From: Clostridiales bacterium
GTDB taxonomy: Bacteria; Bacillota; Clostridia; Oscillospirales; Oscillospiraceae
Direction of reading: 5' to 3'
DNA length: 64,000 bases
NCBI GenBank assembly: GCA_003150355.1
Contig: QAMJ01000015.1
Span: 36,391-100,390 of the forward strand
The notes under the pieces are model-generated. The model had not been told where the DNA came from. It made no database searches and saw nothing but the letters and a program-made list of their open reading frames with translations. Of this stretch, positions 49,157-57,010 are shown piece after piece. A program made the translations under genes and the position numbers. The number at the start of each line of letters is the position of its first letter. Position 1 is the first letter of the stretch.

Positions 49157-50026
49157 ATGGATGCATTCAGAGAGGCCTGCGCGCTGCTGCCAGCGTCGCT
49201 TGGACAGGCATTGAGCCGCGGGCGCTTTGACCGAGCAGAGGAAATACGACTTCGTATCGGGCAGCCGCCGACAGCGCTTATCGGCGGGGCGGAGCTTCGC
49301 TTCAGGGACAAGGAATTTGAGCAGGACGAGCTCATACGATTGCTCGAAAAGGCGACGGGCGCTTCGCTGCACAGCTCGATGCAGTCGATGAGGAACGGAT
49401 ACATAAGCTGGCACGGGCTGCGCATAGGCTTGTGCGGGCAGGCGATATACAATCGCGGGGAGCTTACGGGTTTCAGAAATTACAGCTCCGCGGTCATACG
49501 TATTCCGCACGAGTGCCGTGATATATGCCGCGCAGAGGCGCATAAAATCATATCGGACGGGCTTGGGAGCACACTCATAGCCGCGCCGCCGGGTATCGGC
49601 AAGACTACGGCCCTGCGGGAGCTTGTACGAGTATTCTCCGAGGCTGGCATCAGAACCTCCGTAGTGGACGAGCGCAATGAGCTGTCGGCGACAGAAAACG
49701 GGCGGGCGCAGTTTGAACTCGGCTCCTGCACGGATGTGCTTGTGGATGTGCCCAAGGCACAGGGGGCGATGATGCTGCTGCGCGGCATGAACCCGCAGGT
49801 GATCGCAATGGACGAGATAACGCAGCCCGAGGACATCAAAGCTATAAGCGAGATCGCTGGATGCGGCGTAGCCGTCCTTGCGACGGCGCATGGGAGAAGT
49901 CTCGCTGAAATGCTCAGGCGGCCATTATATCGGGAGCTGTTTGAAATGGGCGTATTTGAAAACCTGCTCACCGTTTCACTGAGTAACGGCAGGCGCGGCT
50001 ATATGCTTGAAAGGTTGAAAACATGA
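49157..50026 (+). CDS. spoIIIAA: Stage III sporulation protein AA
   Basis: The ATPase of the SpoIIIA-SpoIIQ feeding-tube channel between mother cell and forespore, related to secretion ATPases. 289 aa from the ATG at 49157 (AAGGA 9 bases upstream). EEIRLRIGQPP, HSSMQSMRNGYISWHGLRIGLCG, Walker A APPGIGKTT, VVDERNELSA, MDEITQPEDI (Walker B region) and ATAHGRS are visible. It overlaps spoIIIAB by 4 bases. Confidence 0.96.
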   Translation: MDAFREACALLPASLGQALSRGRFDRAEEIRLRIGQPPTALIGGAELRFRDKEFEQDELIRLLEKATGASLHSSMQSMRNGYISWHGLRIGLCGQAIYNRGELTGFRNYSSAVIRIPHECRDICRAEAHKIISDGLGSTLIAAPPGIGKTTALRELVRVFSEAGIRTSVVDERNELSATENGRAQFELGSCTDVLVDVPKAQGAMMLLRGMNPQVIAMDEITQPEDIKAISEIAGCGVAVLATAHGRSLAEMLRRPLYRELFEMGVFENLLTVSLSNGRRGYMLERLKT

Positions 50027-50529
50027 GGATCATCGGAATAATGCTCATTGCCGCCGCTGCTGTGTACGGCGGGGTGAGCTATACGGCACTGAAAAGAGAA
50101 CAGCTCAATGAGCTGGAAGCGCTCTGCCATATGCTCCGCCTCATGCAGGACGAGCTTGAGACGCGTGCATTGCCGCTGCCGGAACTCGCCGCGCAGTTAG
50201 ATACGAGGACGGAGAACGCCGGCAAGGCACTGCTTTCCGGACTGCTGCGCCGCCTGCCGGAGCTTGGAAGCCGGGATTTTCAAAATATATGGGAGGAGTG
50301 CGTCACGGAGAGCGTGAAGCATTCCGAGGAGGCGGCGCGGCTCTTGTGTACGCTCGGTTCATTCCTCGGCAGATACGACGTCGACAGCCAATTGGAGGCG
50401 ATACGAAGCTGCCGGGAGACGTTGGAAAAGCTGCGCACCACCGCCGCGGAGGCTCTGCCGCAGACGCGCAGGCTCGGGATGGGACTTGCTCTCACGTCGG
50501 GCGCGCTGATAGTCATTACGCTTATTTAG
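50023..50529 (+). CDS. spoIIIAB: Stage III sporulation protein AB
   Basis: A 168-aa protein with helices at both ends (about 2-20 and 150-168) and a helical middle that resembles type II secretion GspF: LEALCHMLRLMQDELETRALPLPELA and LGMGLALTSGALIVITLI. It is a membrane platform of the channel. Confidence 0.93.
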   Translation: MRIIGIMLIAAAAVYGGVSYTALKREQLNELEALCHMLRLMQDELETRALPLPELAAQLDTRTENAGKALLSGLLRRLPELGSRDFQNIWEECVTESVKHSEEAARLLCTLGSFLGRYDVDSQLEAIRSCRETLEKLRTTAAEALPQTRRLGMGLALTSGALIVITLI

Positions 50530-50539
50530 GAGAGTGGCA

Positions 50540-50734
50540 ATGGACATTGATCTGATCTTCAAGATTGCCGCGGTCGGAATACTTGTGGCTGTTCTGAACA
50601 TACTGCTTCAGCGCTCCGGGCGTGACGAGCAGGCGCTTATGACGACGATAACCGCACTGGTCGTTGTGCTGATGATCGTCGTGCAGAAAATAAGCGAGCT
50701 GTTCAACATGATAAAGGTTCTTTTTAATTTATAG
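50540..50734 (+). CDS. spoIIIAC: Stage III sporulation protein AC
   Basis: A 64-aa product with two membrane helices (about 6-24 and 33-52); DIDLIFKIAAVGILVAVLNILLQRSGRDEQA is the family start. The ATG at 50540 (AGGAGA upstream) is preferred over a GTG at 50534. Confidence 0.93.
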   Translation: MDIDLIFKIAAVGILVAVLNILLQRSGRDEQALMTTITALVVVLMIVVQKISELFNMIKVLFNL

Positions 50735-50736
50735 AC

Positions 50737-51123
50737 ATGGAGATAGTTGCAAAATGTGCGGGAACGGCTTTGCTCAGTACAGTTGTGTGCATACTCATAA
50801 AGCGGATAAATCCGGAGCTTTCCTTCGCGGCAGCGGCAGCCGCCGTTGCGGTAATGCTGCTTGGCACGGTGGGACTGATACAAAGCCTTACCGGACTTGC
50901 CGAGCGCGCAAGGGATGCAATGGGCGTATCGGGTACGCTATTGCAGCCAATGCTGAAATGTGCGGGGATCGCAGCGATAAGCAAGCTGTGCGCGGAGCTG
51001 TGCAAGGATGCGTCCCAGGGCGCGATAGCCGCGGCGGTCGAAATCGCGGCGACGCTGTGCGCGACGGCAGTGGCCATGCCGGTGATAATGAACATGCTCA
51101 ATATGATAGGCGGCATGGTATGA
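50737..51123 (+). CDS. spoIIIAD: Stage III sporulation protein AD
   Basis: A 128-aa hydrophobic protein with about four helices (residues 5-25, 29-50, 75-90, 100-120). It begins MEIVAKCAGTALLSTVVCILIK two bases after spoIIIAC, and its stop overlaps the spoIIIAE start (ATGA). Confidence 0.93.
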   Translation: MEIVAKCAGTALLSTVVCILIKRINPELSFAAAAAAVAVMLLGTVGLIQSLTGLAERARDAMGVSGTLLQPMLKCAGIAAISKLCAELCKDASQGAIAAAVEIAATLCATAVAMPVIMNMLNMIGGMV

Positions 51124-52226
51124 GACATGCCGCGGCCATGCTTGCGGCGCTCCTGCTGCTGTGCGCGCTGCCGAAGCGCGCTTATGCCGAAGAGCTTGTC
51201 GACAGAGCCGCCGAGGAAGCAGGAGCATATTCGCTTGAAGAGCAGCTCACTGACGAGGAAAAGGAGATATCCGGCAGGCTCAGCTTCGATGGGAGCTATG
51301 ACGCCGGGGGCGCTATCGCAAGGGTATGGAAAAGCTTCCTGAACAATATCGTATCGGAACTCAGGGACAATCTCAGTTTCGGAGCAACACTTATAACCAT
51401 TGCTTTGCTGTGCGCCCTCGGCGGCTCGCTTTGCAGCAGCAAGGGGATAAGCGAGTACATAGAGATCGCCGGCTGCTGCGGGGCGGCCATGATAATGCTC
51501 AAGGGCGTTGACGGCATAGTGTCGCAGACGGTGGAATCGATGTTCAGACTGTCTGATTACTCGAAGGCGGCGCTGCCGGTCATATTTACAGCGGCGGCAG
51601 CCGGGGGAGCGCTGACGTCGGCGGGAGCGAAATTCGCCGCGGTGAGCCTTGCGCTGGATGTGCTTATGAGCATTGCACAGAAGCTGGTGGTCCCGCTCGT
51701 ATATGCGTATCTTGCGGTGACGGTGGCAAACGGAGTGTTCCCGAATTCCCTGATGGCCGCGGCGGCACGTTTTGCAAAGTGGGCGGCAACAATAATAATG
51801 ACAGGGATGACGATAAGCTTCACGGCATACATAGGCATGACGGGCGTCATCACATCGAGCACCGACGCCGCGGCGGTAAAGACCATGCGCACGGTCATAT
51901 CGACAGTGCTGCCGGTCGTCGGCGGGATGATATCCGATGCTTCGGGAGCAGTGCTCGCCGCGGCGGGAGTGATAAGAAGCTGCGCGGGAGCGTTCGGGCT
52001 CATCACCGTCTGCATCCTGTGCGCGGGACCATTTGCGGTGCTGTCCGTAAAGATGCTTATTTTAAAGGCTGCCGCCGCTGTGACAGACTCAATGCAGAGC
52101 CCGCGCCTGTCCGCGCTGTTCTCAGGAGTGGGCAGCGCTATGGGGCTGCTGCTGGGGCTGCTCGGCTGCTGCGGGATAATGCTTTTCATATCGATGATGG
52201 CGGGAATGAAGGCGGTGACGGGATGA
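51120..52226 (+). CDS. spoIIIAE: Stage III sporulation protein AE
   Basis: 368 aa: signal-like N-terminus (MLAALLLLCALPKRAYAEE), a soluble stretch to ~70, then about seven membrane helices (LITIALLCALGGSLC, LVVPLVYAYLAVTVANGVFP, WAATIIMTGMTISFTAYIGMTGVIT and others). It is the main polytopic part of the channel. The start at 51120 overlaps spoIIIAD by 4 bases; an open frame further upstream is the mirror of spoIIIAD in another phase. Confidence 0.95.
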   Translation: MRHAAAMLAALLLLCALPKRAYAEELVDRAAEEAGAYSLEEQLTDEEKEISGRLSFDGSYDAGGAIARVWKSFLNNIVSELRDNLSFGATLITIALLCALGGSLCSSKGISEYIEIAGCCGAAMIMLKGVDGIVSQTVESMFRLSDYSKAALPVIFTAAAAGGALTSAGAKFAAVSLALDVLMSIAQKLVVPLVYAYLAVTVANGVFPNSLMAAAARFAKWAATIIMTGMTISFTAYIGMTGVITSSTDAAAVKTMRTVISTVLPVVGGMISDASGAVLAAAGVIRSCAGAFGLITVCILCAGPFAVLSVKMLILKAAAAVTDSMQSPRLSALFSGVGSAMGLLLGLLGCCGIMLFISMMAGMKAVTG

Positions 52227-52696
52227 TACAGGAGAGCATACGCCAGCTATGCGCAGTGTCCATATTCTGCGGCGCGGCGATAAATATCACACCTGAGGGC
52301 GGTGTGCGCCGCATCATGCAGCTGCTGTGTACGGCGGCGCTGACAATGGCGATACTAAGCCCGATAAAGGAAATAGACTTTGATATATACGCGCTTGAGA
52401 CGGCTCGGCTGCGCGAAGCGGAGGCGGCAATAAACGAGAGCGCGGAAAGAATAGATGACAGGCTCAACAGAGCAGTCATAGAAGAGCAGTGCGAGGAATA
52501 TATATTGGACAAAGCGGAAGAGCTTGGAGCGAATGTTTCCGGGGTAAAAGTCCAGGCGCAGTGGAATTTGGACGGATTATGGGTACCGTACTCTGCGGAG
52601 ATAGACGCACCGGATATCGGCAGCGCCAAGGCCGCGCTTGAAGGCATGATCCAGAACGAGCTTGGTATTCCGGCTGAAAGGCAGATGTGGATGTGA
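52223..52696 (+). CDS. spoIIIAF: Stage III sporulation protein AF
   Basis: A 157-aa protein with two N-terminal helices (about 7-22 and 30-50) and a soluble ferredoxin-like ring-building domain (CEEYILDKAEELGANVSGVKVQAQWNLDGLWVPYSAEI). It overlaps spoIIIAE by 4 bases and spoIIIAG by one. Confidence 0.92.
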   Translation: MIQESIRQLCAVSIFCGAAINITPEGGVRRIMQLLCTAALTMAILSPIKEIDFDIYALETARLREAEAAINESAERIDDRLNRAVIEEQCEEYILDKAEELGANVSGVKVQAQWNLDGLWVPYSAEIDAPDIGSAKAALEGMIQNELGIPAERQMWM

Positions 52697-53028
52697 TGAC
52701 GGATAAGCTTAAAGGTAAGGCAGAGCTGTTGGGGCGGTTTCGCTATCCGTTCATTATCCTTATCGCCGGGGTGCTGCTCCTGCTGCTTCCAAGCGGCAGC
52801 TCCCAGAAAAACGCAGAGAGCGACAGCAGCGGACTTTTGGCGCAGGTGCTCTCATGCAGCGAGGGCGTGGGCAATGCGCGCGTGCTCATTTCGGACAGCG
52901 GCGTGGTCGTTGTCTGCGAGGGCGCGGCGAACCCGAAGGTCAGACTGGATATTATCCGCGCGGTTGAATCATATACTGGCTACAGCTCGGATAAGATCAC
53001 AATTCTCAGAATGACGGACAAAGCATAA
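52696..53028 (+). CDS. spoIIIAG: Stage III sporulation protein AG (short form)
   Basis: A 110-aa protein: one membrane helix (about 18-36, PFIILIAGVLLLLLPSGS), then a ring-building motif (LLAQVLSCSEGVGNARVLISDSGVVVVCEGAANPKVRLDIIRAVESYTGYSSDKITILRM). The Bacillus protein is about 229 aa and has a large insertion that forms the beta-barrel of its ring; that insertion is absent. The start at 52696 overlaps the spoIIIAF stop (TGATG); a GTG at 52687 is the alternative. Confidence 0.85.
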   Translation: MTDKLKGKAELLGRFRYPFIILIAGVLLLLLPSGSSQKNAESDSSGLLAQVLSCSEGVGNARVLISDSGVVVVCEGAANPKVRLDIIRAVESYTGYSSDKITILRMTDKA

Positions 53029-53046
53029 GGAGGAGAACGGACAGTC

Positions 53047-53586
53047 ATGAAGAACAGGAAAAGAAATCTCACGATGCTGGCGGTGCTGATGTTTGTTTGC
53101 GCCGCCGTGGTACTCAACTGGACCTATAACAACAGATGGGGAAAGCCGGACGCGGAGATGGTTTACGCAGAGGATCAGGCCATGCTTGAGGCCGACACGG
53201 ATTTCGCAGACAGTCTGCTCGCCTCCGGTACGGAATACTTTGCCGAAGCAAGGCTGACACGGCAGGTATCAAGAGACGAAGCACTCGAGCTGCTGCAGAC
53301 CGCGGCGTCCTCGGAGGCAGCGTCTCAGGAGACGATAGACAGCGCGATGAATGCCATATCCGCTATGGCGACGTGTTCGATGCAGGAATCGCAGATAGAA
53401 AACCTCCTCATCGCCAAGGACTTTGCAGACTGCGTCGTATACATAGGCAACGGCTGTGTCACGGTTGCGGTCCCGGCTCCGGCGGAGGGACTGAGCGAAG
53501 AGGCTGTGGCGAGGATAACGGACGTGATATGCACTTCGACAGATTATGATGCAAGCCAGCTGAATATAATAGAGGTCAAGGCCTGA
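53047..53586 (+). CDS. spoIIIAH: Stage III sporulation protein AH
   Basis: A 179-aa protein with one membrane helix (about 9-25) and an outside ring-building domain. It meets SpoIIQ from the forespore side. KKRNLTMLAVLMFVCAAVVLNWTYNNRWG-type start, AEARLTRQVSRDEALELLQT, and the closing DVICTSTDYDASQLNIIEVKA are typical. It is the last gene of the operon, with a terminator 31 bases on. Confidence 0.93.
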   Translation: MKNRKRNLTMLAVLMFVCAAVVLNWTYNNRWGKPDAEMVYAEDQAMLEADTDFADSLLASGTEYFAEARLTRQVSRDEALELLQTAASSEAASQETIDSAMNAISAMATCSMQESQIENLLIAKDFADCVVYIGNGCVTVAVPAPAEGLSEEAVARITDVICTSTDYDASQLNIIEVKA

Positions 53587-53616
53587 ACACTGCAAACTCA
53601 AGCCTTGCGCGGAACA

Positions 53617-53647
53617 ATACAGGAGCGCTTTTGTGGCGCTCCTGTAT
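53617..53647 (+). terminator. Terminator of the spoIIIA operon
   Basis: A 12-bp perfect stem (53617-53628 with 53636-53647) with a 7-base loop and GTTTTTTC tail. Confidence 0.87.
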
Positions 53648-53741
53648 GTTTTTTCATTTTTGATACAGAATTTTGATTATTACACTTTATTTTTTGCGTT
53701 GTCCGTGGTAGAATACTGTGATTTCATTTAGGAGGTTCATC

Positions 53742-54104
53742 ATGGGCGAGAATTATATTACCTGCCGTGAAGAAAAGGGCAGCATCAATATTTCCGAAGA
53801 TGTCATTATAAGCATGGTCAGATCCGTGCTGAGCGAGGTCGAGGGCGTAGCTGGCCTGTCGAACACGGCGGGCGCTGAGCTTGCAGAGCTTATCGGGCTC
53901 AAGTCCGTCTCCAAGGGCGTCAAGGTGCAGTTTGAGGACGGACGCGTCGTTGTCGACATTATCATCACAGTCGTGTACGGCTGCAATATTGTAAATGTGG
54001 CAAAAGCCGTGCAGGACAAGATCCTCTCCGTCGTTCAGGCGACGACCGGCATTGAGAACGCCGAGGTGAACGTTCACGTTTCCGGCATAGCTTTCGACAA
54101 GTAA
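53742..54104 (+). CDS. Asp23/Gls24 family envelope-stress protein
   Basis: A 120-aa protein. GSINISEDVIISMVRSVLSEVEGVAGLS, KGVKVQFEDGRVVVDIIITVVYGCNIVNVAKAVQDKILSVVQATTGIENAEVNVHVSGI covers the whole YqhY/Asp23 domain. The start is the ATG at 53742 with AGGAGG. It is placed ahead of nusB as yqhY is in Bacillus, where it lies next to fatty-acid genes and influences acetyl-CoA carboxylase. Confidence 0.93.
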   Translation: MGENYITCREEKGSINISEDVIISMVRSVLSEVEGVAGLSNTAGAELAELIGLKSVSKGVKVQFEDGRVVVDIIITVVYGCNIVNVAKAVQDKILSVVQATTGIENAEVNVHVSGIAFDK

Positions 54105-54120
54105 GAACGGAGGTACGGCA

Positions 54121-54630
54121 ATGACCAGATCAACTGCCCGCGAGATAGCGATACAGCTCGGCTTTGCGGCAGCCTCCTCGGGAGAAGCTCCGCAGGAGCT
54201 GTTTGACAGTTTTTTCGAACGCGGGCATTACGACACGCTTGCCGCGGAGGACGAGCTGTACAGTGAGTACCCGAACACAAAGCAGCTTGAGTATATCCGC
54301 ACACTTATAGCGCTGACCGACGAGCACAGGGACGAAATCGATGCGCATATAACGCGCTACGCCAAGGGCTGGAAGCTGGAGCGCATCTCCCGCACGGCGC
54401 TTGCAGTGCTGCGCTGCGCTATCTGCGAGATACTGTATATGGACGATATCCCGAACGCGGCGGCGATAAACGAGGCGGTCGAGCTTGACAAGGGCTATGA
54501 CGAGCCGGACGTCGTCTCGTTCGTCAACGGCGTTCTCGGCGGCTTCATGCGCGGCGAGTTCGGCGAAGCGATAGACGACGCGGCTGGTACCTGCGCGGCG
54601 GAGGCTGAGACCTCCGATGTTACAGAATAA
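54121..54630 (+). CDS. nusB: Transcription antitermination factor NusB
   Basis: An all-helical RNA-binding protein that joins S10 on boxA RNA in rRNA operons. 169 aa. STAREIAIQLGFAA at the start, TRYAKGWKLERISRTALAVLRCAICEI and AINEAVELDKGYDEPDVVSFVNGVLG, the family's strongest block. Sixteen bases after the Asp23 gene. Confidence 0.94.
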   Translation: MTRSTAREIAIQLGFAAASSGEAPQELFDSFFERGHYDTLAAEDELYSEYPNTKQLEYIRTLIALTDEHRDEIDAHITRYAKGWKLERISRTALAVLRCAICEILYMDDIPNAAAINEAVELDKGYDEPDVVSFVNGVLGGFMRGEFGEAIDDAAGTCAAEAETSDVTE

Positions 54631-54632
54631 CA

Positions 54633-55895
54633 ATGAGCGGACAGGCAATAAGCGTAACCGAGCTCAACAACTACATAAAGGGTCTAGTCGAGCAGGACGC
54701 AATGCTGGCAAATGTATGCGTCCGCGGTGAGCTTTCAAACTATAAGATATACCCCTCAGGTCACCACTATTTCACACTGAAGGACAGCGAAAGCAGTCTG
54801 CGCTGCGTCATGTTCAAAAGCAGCGCCTCAAAGCTTCGTTTTCGCCCGGAGAGCGGAATGGGCGTCACTGCCTGGGGGCGTGTCGCTGTTTACCCGAGAG
54901 ACGGGGCGTATCAGCTCTACTGCACGGCACTCATGCCGGAGGGCACGGGCGACCTGCAGGTCGCGTTCGAGCAGTTAAAGGCAAAGCTGTCGGAAGAGGG
55001 ATTGTTTGACCGCGCGCATAAAAAGCCGCTGCCCGAGTTTCCGGAGCGCATCGCGATCATAACCTCGTCCGCTGGCGCGGCGGTGCATGACATGATCCGC
55101 ATTCTCGGCCGCCGCTGGCCGATGACGAAGGTGCTGCTGCTGCCTGTGCGCGTGCAGGGTGTGGAGGCACCGCCGGAGATCGTCGGCGCGATACGGTACG
55201 CGAATGAGTTTGACGTTGCAGACCTTATAATCACAGGGCGCGGCGGCGGGTCTATCGAGGATCTCTGGGCGTTCAATGACGAGCGCGTTGCGCTCGCGAT
55301 ATACGAATCGCGCATACCGGTGATATCCGCGGTCGGGCATGAACCGGACGTTACGATATCCGACTATGTTGCGGACAGGCGTGCGTCGACTCCGTCAAAC
55401 GCGGCGGAGATCGCCGTACCGGATCAGCGCGAGATAGCGGAACTCATCTCCGGATACAGCATCCGCGAGGATCAGGCAATGCGCAAAAAGCTTGCCCAGC
55501 TCTCCGACAGGCTTGAGAGCTTCCGTACAAGGCAGGTCATCGTAAACCCCACGGCGCAGTTTGACAACAGGCGCCTTGAGCTTGACCGGGTGAGGGAGCG
55601 CATGATATCCGCAGAGGAGCGTAAGCTGCACGGATGCAGGCAGGGCTTTATAAGCCTTGCGGCCTCGCTTGACGCGATGAGCCCGCTGCGCGTGCTGACG
55701 CGCGGGTACGCTATCGCAAGCACTGACGGCGGCAGCTGTGTTAAGAGCGTGAATGATATCTCGGTCGGAGACAGGATAAGCCTTTCGCTTTCAGACGGCA
55801 GGGCGGAGTGCCTTGTCGAGAAGACGGAAAAGGCAAAGAAAACAGGTAAAAGGAGCGGTGCAGATGGCAGCAAAAAAGCAGAGCGCGAGCTTTGA
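54633..55895 (+). CDS. xseA: Exodeoxyribonuclease VII large subunit
   Basis: A single-strand exonuclease subunit, 420 aa. An OB-fold N-terminus (VRGELSNYKIYPSGHHYFTLKDSESSLRCVMF), a catalytic core with IITSSAGAAVHDMIRIL, ITGRGGGSIEDLWAFNDE and SAVGHEPDVTISDYVADRRASTPSNAAE, and a helical C-terminus. It overlaps xseB by 32 bases. Confidence 0.96.
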   Translation: MSGQAISVTELNNYIKGLVEQDAMLANVCVRGELSNYKIYPSGHHYFTLKDSESSLRCVMFKSSASKLRFRPESGMGVTAWGRVAVYPRDGAYQLYCTALMPEGTGDLQVAFEQLKAKLSEEGLFDRAHKKPLPEFPERIAIITSSAGAAVHDMIRILGRRWPMTKVLLLPVRVQGVEAPPEIVGAIRYANEFDVADLIITGRGGGSIEDLWAFNDERVALAIYESRIPVISAVGHEPDVTISDYVADRRASTPSNAAEIAVPDQREIAELISGYSIREDQAMRKKLAQLSDRLESFRTRQVIVNPTAQFDNRRLELDRVRERMISAEERKLHGCRQGFISLAASLDAMSPLRVLTRGYAIASTDGGSCVKSVNDISVGDRISLSLSDGRAECLVEKTEKAKKTGKRSGADGSKKAEREL

Positions 55896-56103
55896 GGAGT
55901 CTCTTGCCAGACTTGACGAAATAGTAAAGCACCTTGAAAAGGGCGATATGCCGCTGAGCGAGTCGCTGAATTTATACGAAGAGGGCACAGCACTTATAAA
56001 CGCTTGCAGCAAAATGCTTGACGAGGCAGAACAGAAGGTCGTCAAGCTCAAGAAAGGGCCGGACAGGACCCCGATAGAACTGGACTTTGAGGACGAACAG
56101 TGA
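55864..56103 (+). CDS. xseB: Exodeoxyribonuclease VII small subunit
   Basis: A 79-aa product; SFEESLARLDEIVKHLEKGDMPLSESLNLYEEGTALINAC is the whole family. The start is the ATG at 55864, with AGGAG about 9 bases upstream, inside the end of xseA. Confidence 0.95.
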   Translation: MAAKKQSASFEESLARLDEIVKHLEKGDMPLSESLNLYEEGTALINACSKMLDEAEQKVVKLKKGPDRTPIELDFEDEQ

Positions 56104-56104
56104 T

Positions 56105-56974
56105 ATGACAGCCGAAGAATACAGACTTAAGATAGATGAGGCTCTCGCGAGGTATTTTAAAGTGCGCGAGGGTGCGCTGAACGCAGGCCTTGCGGAAGCC
56201 ATGCGCTACAGCCTCCTTGCGGGAGGCAAGCGCATACGCCCGCTGCTCGTACTGGAGTTCTGCCGTATCGCGGGCGGAGACGTTGAAAAGGCACTTCCGG
56301 TCGCGTGCGCGATCGAGATGCTGCACACCTACAGCCTTATCCATGACGATCTGCCGTGCATGGATAATGACGAACTGCGCCGCGGCAAGCCAACAAACCA
56401 CATGGTTTACGGCGAGTGCACGGCAACGCTTGCAGGCGACGCGCTCCAGGCCGAGGCGTTCGGCACGATACTGCGCTGTGACCTGCCGCCGGCTGTAAAG
56501 GCCAATTGTGCGGAGATACTCGCCGGAGCCGTCGGACTCGACGGTATGTGCGGGGGACAGTTCCTCGATATGAGCTGGGAGGGCAGAGCGCTTACGGAGC
56601 AGGAGCTCAGTGAGATAAACATCCGTAAGACGGGTGCGCTGCTCGTCGCCGCGTGCCAGATGGGCGTTGCCGCCGCAGACGGGAGCGAGCTTATGCTTGC
56701 TGCCGCGGGACACTATGGCTCGGCAATAGGCATGGCTTTCCAGATAAGAGACGACATGCTCGACGTGCTCAGTACCGCCGAGGAGCTTGGCAAGCCTATC
56801 GGTTCCGACCTTGAGGAGAACAAGAACACATACATGGTCCTCATGGGCAGGGAAGGCTGCGAGAAAACCATTGCGAAGCTGACGGATTTTGCAAAGAACG
56901 TGCTTGATGAAGCCTTTGAAGATACGGCTTTCCTTAAGGAACTTGCCGACGCACTTTCCACCAGAGATAAATAA
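56105..56974 (+). CDS. ispA: Farnesyl/geranyl diphosphate synthase
   Basis: Joins isopentenyl diphosphate to allylic diphosphates to make short prenyl chains. 289 aa. GGKRIRPLL, first Asp-rich motif HDDLPCMDND, GDALQAEAF, GGQFLDM, and second motif IRDDMLD. The start is the ATG at 56105, immediately after the xseB stop. Its position before dxs links it to the MEP pathway. Confidence 0.95.
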   Translation: MTAEEYRLKIDEALARYFKVREGALNAGLAEAMRYSLLAGGKRIRPLLVLEFCRIAGGDVEKALPVACAIEMLHTYSLIHDDLPCMDNDELRRGKPTNHMVYGECTATLAGDALQAEAFGTILRCDLPPAVKANCAEILAGAVGLDGMCGGQFLDMSWEGRALTEQELSEINIRKTGALLVAACQMGVAAADGSELMLAAAGHYGSAIGMAFQIRDDMLDVLSTAEELGKPIGSDLEENKNTYMVLMGREGCEKTIAKLTDFAKNVLDEAFEDTAFLKELADALSTRDK

Positions 56975-57010
56975 AACGCACGGATGTGCGCAATTATTCA
57001 GGGGTAAAAC

